NCBI GenBank assembly: GCA_009705865.1
Contig: WLSJ01000071.1
Location: forward strand, 1 to 8,897
Reading direction: 5' to 3'
Origin: Actinomycetota bacterium
GTDB taxonomy: Bacteria; Actinomycetota; Acidimicrobiia; Acidimicrobiales; Ilumatobacteraceae
Length of the DNA stretch: 8,897 nt
The notes beneath the pieces are model-generated. The model saw only the letters and a program-made list of their open reading frames with translations, was not told the origin of the DNA and did no database searches. Shown in pieces: positions 6,008-8,897 of the stretch (positions are counted from its first letter, which is position 1; every line of letters starts with the position of its first letter). The translations under genes and the position numbers were made by a program.

Positions 6008-7249
6008 TTAGGAAACTTTGATGTCTTTGAAAGGAGACACAGAGTCGATTCCCATGTCTTTTGGAAGACCAAGCACACGCTCACCAACGATGTTGCGCAT
6101 GACTTCATCTGAACCACCAGCAATACGAAGACCAGGTGCTCCGAGAACGAAGTTTGACCATGCGTACGTGCCCCACTCACCACTGTCTGCGATGAGCTTT
6201 GGTCCGAGAACATGTGAAACGAATTTCACAAGACGAGCCTGGTTGTTCACCAACACCATCTTGCCAACTGAACCTTCAGGTCCAGGAAGTTTTCCGGCCT
6301 TGGCAGAAGCTGCTGTGCGCTGTGCGTTCATAGCAGCGATGCGGTAGTTCATGATGATGTCTGCAAGTTGTACGCGAATCAGTGGATCTGTATCGAGTCC
6401 GTAATGCTTCACCATTGCAATAACACGGGTGAGCAAGTTGCTGTCGCCAGCGTTGCCGCCACCGATTGATGCTCGCTCATTCATGAGTGTGGTGAGGGCC
6501 ACATTCCATCCGTTGTTGATGTCACCAAGACGGTGGTCATCACGCACGCGAACTTCGTTGAAGAAGATTTCGTTGAAGCTTGCGCCACCGGTCATTTGCT
6601 TGAGCGGCCGAATTTCAACTCCAGGTGCCTTCATGTCAACAATAAAACCTGTGAGGCCCTTGTGCTTTGGCAAATCCCAATCGGTACGGCAGATGATTTC
6701 GCCGATGTCTGAATAATGCGCACCTGATGTCCACACCTTCTGACCAGTGATAATCCATTCGTCACCGTCTTTGACGGCCTTTGTGGTGAGCGATGCAAGG
6801 TCTGAACCTGCACCTGGCTCTGAGAACAATTGGCAACCAATAATTTCTGCGCTCCACATTTGCTTGATGTACAAGTCAAGAGCGGCAGGAGTTGCGTGCG
6901 CGAGAATTGTGGGAGCAACCATGCCAAGACCGATACCGAAGCAACTTTGGTCAGGAACACGGAATTGCACTTCGAGTTGGCTGTACAAGCGATCGTATGC
7001 AGATGGAAGTTCGCGGCCGCCGAATTTCTTTGGTCCAGTAATCCATCCAAAGCCAGCCTTGAATTTCTTGTTGCGCCATACTTTGGCTTCTTGTGCCTGT
7101 GTGAACTCGGCATCACGGTCACGCTCGCGATAGAAGGTGTCTGCACCTTCACCCCAGACGAATGCTTTTTCAACAGCACGCCGTTCTGAGTTTGCCTCGA
7201 GAAAGGCAAGTGCTTCTTTTTCAAATTCTGCAATCGTGATGTCAGCCAT
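6008..7249 (-). CDS. Acyl-CoA dehydrogenase (FadE-like)
   Basis: 413-aa FAD-dependent acyl-CoA dehydrogenase that oxidises the alpha-beta bond of an acyl-CoA thioester and passes electrons to ETF; soluble. The helical N-terminal domain spans about 1-135. The middle beta domain carries LFSEPGAGSDLASL (141-154), the FAD/substrate motif, and KVWTSGAHYSDIG (171-183). The C-terminal helical domain runs from about 245 to the IAGGSDEVMRNIVGERVLGLP segment (376-396, quoted in parts). The usual C-terminal catalytic Glu (YEGT-type) is Gly here; Glu258 in TLMNERASI (254-262) lies where isovaleryl- and long-chain enzymes keep their base, so it is the likely base. The long N-terminal part and GLP ending fit FadE-type enzymes acting on bulky or branched acyl-CoAs, though the substrate is unknown. 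The start has a clear SD (AGAGGAG, 8 nt spacing), unlike most genes here. Confidence 0.95.
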   Translation of the reverse strand: MADITIAEFEKEALAFLEANSERRAVEKAFVWGEGADTFYRERDRDAEFTQAQEAKVWRNKKFKAGFGWITGPKKFGGRELPSAYDRLYSQLEVQFRVPDQSCFGIGLGMVAPTILAHATPAALDLYIKQMWSAEIIGCQLFSEPGAGSDLASLTTKAVKDGDEWIITGQKVWTSGAHYSDIGEIICRTDWDLPKHKGLTGFIVDMKAPGVEIRPLKQMTGGASFNEIFFNEVRVRDDHRLGDINNGWNVALTTLMNERASIGGGNAGDSNLLTRVIAMVKHYGLDTDPLIRVQLADIIMNYRIAAMNAQRTAASAKAGKLPGPEGSVGKMVLVNNQARLVKFVSHVLGPKLIADSGEWGTYAWSNFVLGAPGLRIAGGSDEVMRNIVGERVLGLPKDMGIDSVSPFKDIKVS

Positions 7250-7257
7250 GGTGTGTG

Positions 7258-7264
7258 CTCCTCT
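7258..7264 (-). promoter_or_regulatory. Shine-Dalgarno AGAGGAG for the acyl-CoA dehydrogenase
   Basis: On the minus strand AGAGGAG lies 8 nt before the ATG at 7249, an ideal spacing. This is the clearest ribosome binding site in the window and fixes this start; the upstream -10-like box (7305-7300) would give a leader of about 44 nt. Confidence 0.8.
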
Positions 7265-7268
7265 GGGT

Positions 7269-7283
7269 GACCCCCATGGGGTC
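7269..7283. promoter_or_regulatory. 15-bp inverted repeat GACCCC-N3-GGGGTC in the acyl-CoA dehydrogenase leader
   Basis: GACCCC (7269-7274), CAT, GGGGTC (7278-7283) is a perfect 6-bp inverted repeat lying between the predicted transcription start and the SD of the minus-strand gene. It could be an operator for a TetR-like or similar regulator, or a leader hairpin close to the SD. Sequence alone does not choose. Confidence 0.45.
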
Positions 7284-7298
7284 GGTTTCTCTTCGCTC

Positions 7299-7305
7299 TA
7301 CCGTA
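7299..7305. promoter_or_regulatory. Overlapping divergent -10-like boxes TACCGT/TACGGT
   Basis: TACCGTA reads TACCGT on the plus strand (7299-7304) and TACGGT on the minus strand (7305-7300). The plus box lies 6 nt before an ATG at 7311, which opens a 12-codon ORF. The minus box would start the acyl-CoA dehydrogenase mRNA near 7293, leaving a leader with a hairpin and an SD. No clear -35 elements are seen. Confidence 0.45.
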
Positions 7306-7310
7306 TCGGG

Positions 7311-7349
7311 ATGTCGATTGATGGGCGAAGCCCTGTGCCAATTGACTAG
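7311..7349 (+). CDS. Possible 12-aa leaderless leader peptide (uORF)
   Basis: ATG 7311 opens the reading MSIDGRSPVPID and ends with TAG at 7347-7349, 11 bp before the ATG of the next gene. It is supported by TACCGT ending exactly 6 nt upstream, the same spacing used by the leaderless genes here, and by the GGAGG (7353-7357) between its stop and the ATG at 7361. Translation of this mini-ORF could couple to or tune the downstream gene. Such a short ORF may also be chance, and the TAGCGT at 7347-7352 could be an alternative -10 box for the downstream gene itself. Confidence 0.4.
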   Translation: MSIDGRSPVPID

Positions 7350-7352
7350 CGT

Positions 7353-7357
7353 GGAGG
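7353..7357 (+). promoter_or_regulatory. Shine-Dalgarno GGAGG before the gene at 7361
   Basis: GGAGG ends 3 nt before ATG 7361, a short but workable spacing. It implies that the mRNA has a leader, in contrast to the leaderless neighbours, and fits initiation after the 12-codon ORF. Confidence 0.5.
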
Positions 7358-7360
7358 CTT

Positions 7361-7816
7361 ATGGGACAGCTTGTGGCAGTAGAACAAAAAGCTGGTGGCG
7401 CGTCCACCATTGTGCGGTTTGAGACCAATCGTTCTCTCACAGGTATGGGTCACGAGCGCTTTACTAGCGCCGCCGAAGCAAAAGGCCCTCGTCCCGCCGC
7501 GGTGATTGCCCGTCGTTTCTTTGAAGCTGGCCATGTGTCCTGGGTGCACGTCTATGGCAACTGCATCACCGCTTCGCTTGAGGCAGGTGCATCACAGGCT
7601 GACCTCAATGAAATTGTTCGCGATCTGTATCAGTACTGGAAGCCAGGCATGGTGCCTCCAACACTTGAAGAACTTCTTGCTTCGATGCCAGCAGAGACAG
7701 CTCCGGCTGCATCATCTGGTGGCGATACCGCAGCACCAACTGGTGAAGACCCGCGCATTCCGCCACACTTGTTCGAGCGCAGCCGCAACGCCCGCGCTCG
7801 TCTCGCCGCCAAGTAG
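7361..7816 (+). CDS. Small protein with possible Nfu-N-like domain
   Basis: 151-aa cytosolic protein of unknown function. Residues about 16-97 look like a compact alpha/beta domain: IVRFETNRSLTGMGHERF (17-34), then AAVIARRFFEAGHVSWVHVYGN (46-67, quoted in parts: AAVIARRFF, VSWVHVYGN), ITASL and DLNEIVRDLYQYWKPG (81-96). The order of 'F at the end of a strand, helix with a pair of hydrophobics, V-x-x-VHVYGN-x-IT' resembles the Nfu/NifU N-terminal scaffold domain (PF08712), but no Cys-x-x-Cys cluster-binding motif is present and the single Cys (68) is isolated. This match is inference. The tail from about 100 on is low-complexity, Ala/Pro-rich, ending in an Arg-rich PPHLFERSRNARARLAAK. It is divergent from the acyl-CoA dehydrogenase and followed by a hairpin at 7820-7839. 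Confidence 0.85.
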   Translation: MGQLVAVEQKAGGASTIVRFETNRSLTGMGHERFTSAAEAKGPRPAAVIARRFFEAGHVSWVHVYGNCITASLEAGASQADLNEIVRDLYQYWKPGMVPPTLEELLASMPAETAPAASSGGDTAAPTGEDPRIPPHLFERSRNARARLAAK

Positions 7817-7819
7817 TTC

Positions 7820-7839
7820 TCTGGCCGACTGGGGCCAGA
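7820..7839 (+). terminator. Hairpin after the gene ending at 7816
   Basis: TCTGGCC (7820-7826) pairs with GGCCAGA (7833-7839), a 7-bp GC-rich stem with a 6-nt loop, beginning 4 nt after the stop codon. No U-tract follows. It may be a terminator or a 3'-end stabilising stem separating this gene from the leaderless gene at 7888. Confidence 0.5.
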
Positions 7840-7875
7840 TAGTGACCAGTGGACATGAACCCAGGACATGTGCTT

Positions 7876-7881
7876 TATCAT
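7876..7881 (+). promoter_or_regulatory. -10-like box TATCAT of the collagen-like gene (leaderless)
   Basis: TATCAT is followed by CTCTGC (6 nt) and ATG 7888, the same geometry as at gpsA and 8824, and it is the box nearest the TATAAT consensus in the window. A TGGACA at 7850-7855 is a possible -35, but its 20-nt spacing is long. Confidence 0.65.
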
Positions 7882-7887
7882 CTCTGC

Positions 7888-8751
7888 ATGAGTCAATACT
7901 TTCATTCTGTTTCTCGTTCCCGTCGATCTGGCGGGGTATTGCTTCTTGTTGGTGTCTTGGCTGGTGTCACAGTTGGCGGCGGTGTTGGCGTGATTGCTGC
8001 ATCGTCAACAAAAACTGTGACGGTGTGTGCGGATAAAAAGACCGGCATGTTGCGCTACGCCAAGAACGGCAAATGTGCAAAAACAGAAACGAAAGTGTTG
8101 TTGAATCAAACTGGCGCAGACGGCGTTGCTGGCGCAACTGGAGCGAAGGGCGAGACGGGAACTGCTGGAGCTAACGGCACGAATGGTACGAACGGCGCAA
8201 ACACGAATTCGCAAGTGAAATACCTTTGTGGGGATAACGGAATCTCCGCGTGTGCAGTCGGTCTTACTGGTCCTGGCGGCGGAATAGTTTTTATGACTCC
8301 ATCAACACCAGGGAATACGTCTGGCTTGTTTTATGAGGCTGCACCATCAACCTGGTCATCTCCGTTGGGGGACCCATTATCTGCGTGGTGTGACAACTCA
8401 AACGATCTTCTTGGGGTCGCTTCTACTGTGGCCGGTACAGGTGCGATGGATGGGGCTGCTAAAACAACAGTGATGTTGGGTGTGTGTACGAGTGGAGCTG
8501 CAAATCTTGCTGATGACTACACGGTGACTATCAATGGCGTTGTGTATGGGGATTGGTTTTTGCCATCGAAGGGTGAACTGAACCAGTTGGATGTCCACAG
8601 GGAATTAGTTGGAGTTCATTATCCCGGTGGTGCCTATTGGAGTTCGTCTGAGTATGACGGGACTTTCGCGTGGTACCAGTTTCTTGGTATGGGCCAGAGC
8701 AAAGTGGGCAAGGTATATGGCCGGTATGTGCGGCCGGTGCGAACCTTCTAG
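7888..8751 (+). CDS. Exported collagen-like protein with Lcl/DUF1566-type C-terminal domain
   Basis: 287-aa secreted or membrane-anchored protein. Residues 1-13 are basic (SRSRR) and 14-38 form one hydrophobic, Gly/Val-rich segment, a signal peptide or N-terminal anchor. A short module follows with VCADKKTGMLRYAKNGKCAKTETKVL (46-71, two Cys), common ahead of collagen-like stretches in actinobacteria. Ten Gly-X-Y triplets run from 76 to 105 (GAD GVA GAT GAK ... GTN GTN GAN). The rest (110-287) is a DUF1566/Lcl C-terminal-type domain: GPGGGIVF (128-135), GDWFLPSKGELNQL (221-234), YWSSSEYDG (250-258) and YVRPVRTF (280-287). Six cysteines (47, 63, 114, 122, 168, 200) could form disulfides outside the cell. 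The start is ATG 7888, placed 6 nt after TATCAT; GTG 7849 would lengthen it by 13 residues with no support. A surface adhesion or ligand-binding role is inferred. Confidence 0.9.
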   Translation: MSQYFHSVSRSRRSGGVLLLVGVLAGVTVGGGVGVIAASSTKTVTVCADKKTGMLRYAKNGKCAKTETKVLLNQTGADGVAGATGAKGETGTAGANGTNGTNGANTNSQVKYLCGDNGISACAVGLTGPGGGIVFMTPSTPGNTSGLFYEAAPSTWSSPLGDPLSAWCDNSNDLLGVASTVAGTGAMDGAAKTTVMLGVCTSGAANLADDYTVTINGVVYGDWFLPSKGELNQLDVHRELVGVHYPGGAYWSSSEYDGTFAWYQFLGMGQSKVGKVYGRYVRPVRTF

Positions 8752-8796
8752 CTTTTCCTTTAAGTATTCCGGCCGTCGGGGAGCCCCTGAAACCAT

Positions 8797-8810
8797 CGAA
8801 CATATGTTCG
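8797..8810. promoter_or_regulatory. Perfect LexA-type SOS box CGAACATATGTTCG
   Basis: CGAACATATGTTCG is a perfect 14-bp palindrome and matches the Gram-positive LexA (DinR) box CGAAC-RNRY-GTTCG at every position. Mycobacterial boxes share the CGAAC-N4-GTTCG core. It ends one base before the -10-like box of the gene at 8824, so bound LexA would block RNA polymerase. The identity of the binding protein is inferred from the motif. Confidence 0.8.
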
Positions 8811-8811
8811 C

Positions 8812-8817
8812 TACGCT
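8812..8817 (+). promoter_or_regulatory. -10-like box TACGCT of the gene at 8824 (leaderless)
   Basis: TACGCT is followed by GGCCCC (6 nt) and ATG 8824, identical in hexamer and spacing to gpsA. It lies directly beside the SOS-type palindrome. Confidence 0.65.
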
Positions 8818-8823
8818 GGCCCC

Positions 8824-8897
8824 ATGGGACGCGTTGCTTTTGAAGAACTCGCAGGCATGCGTATTGCAGGCGTGGAAACAGGGGTGCAGTTTGCTGA
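8824..8897 (+). CDS. Start of an unidentified, probably LexA-controlled gene (partial)
   Basis: Only the first 24 codons are in the window, beginning MGRVAFEELAG and continuing MRIAGVETGVQFA before the right edge. I do not recognise the family from this fragment; it does not resemble the N-terminus of RecA or LexA. The start is supported by TACGCT ending 6 nt upstream. The palindromic CGAACATATGTTCG just before the -10-like box suggests induction by DNA damage. Confidence 0.72.
   Translation, partial: MGRVAFEELAGMRIAGVETGVQFA

Noticed and set aside
6631..7440. 269-codon open reading frame on the minus strand overlapping the acyl-CoA dehydrogenase
   Set aside because: It is in a shifted frame of the same strand as a gene with full family motifs. 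Its translation is low-complexity, without recognisable domains, and it would run across the divergent promoter region.
8778..8787. GGGGAGCCCC after the collagen-like gene
   Set aside because: The usable stem is 3 bp with a normal loop, so it is not a credible terminator.

Overview
The window looks like a compact, roughly 50% GC chromosome segment of a free-living actinobacterium. An aquatic Acidimicrobiia-type organism is my best guess, by inference only. The main clues are a coenzyme F420 biosynthesis gene (cofC/fbiD) divergent from gpsA, actinobacterial-style collagen-like secreted and acyl-CoA dehydrogenase genes, a Gram-positive SOS (LexA-type) box, and many apparently leaderless genes. 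I see no mobile elements, CRISPR arrays, rRNA or tRNA.

Layout. 1-87: two hairpins and a palindrome that close off the leftward operon. 88-1433 (-): cofC followed by a PIG-L/LmbE-type deacetylase, 2 bp apart. 1481-4555 (+): gpsA, an uncharacterised 391-aa protein and a secernin-like C69 hydrolase, joined by an ATGA overlap and an 8-bp overlap, so very probably one operon. 4542-5336 (-): MOSC-domain protein, whose 3' end overlaps the secernin-like gene by 14 bp. 5360-5983 (+): rnhB (RNase HII), divergent from the MOSC gene. 6008-7249 (-): acyl-CoA dehydrogenase. 7361-7816 (+): small conserved-looking protein with a possible Nfu-N-like domain, preceded by a possible 12-codon leader ORF. 7888-8751 (+): exported collagen-like/DUF1566 protein. 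8824-end (+): start of an unidentified gene behind a perfect LexA-type box. Gene functions are mostly independent housekeeping: F420 and phospholipid precursor synthesis, RNA removal from DNA, and acyl-CoA oxidation.

The most striking structure is in the promoters. At six gene starts (cofC, gpsA, MOSC, rnhB, DUF1566 and the 8824 gene) a TANNNT -10-like hexamer ends exactly 6 or 7 nt before the start codon. This implies leaderless mRNAs and fixes several starts, including a GTG for cofC and internal ATGs for gpsA and rnhB. The MOSC/rnhB pair has two opposed -10 boxes sharing one TA step. The 7249/7361 pair has a similar overlap (TACCGTA). The last gene carries a perfect CGAAC-N4-GTTCG operator next to its -10 box, and the cofC/gpsA spacer carries the same half-sites at N3 spacing.
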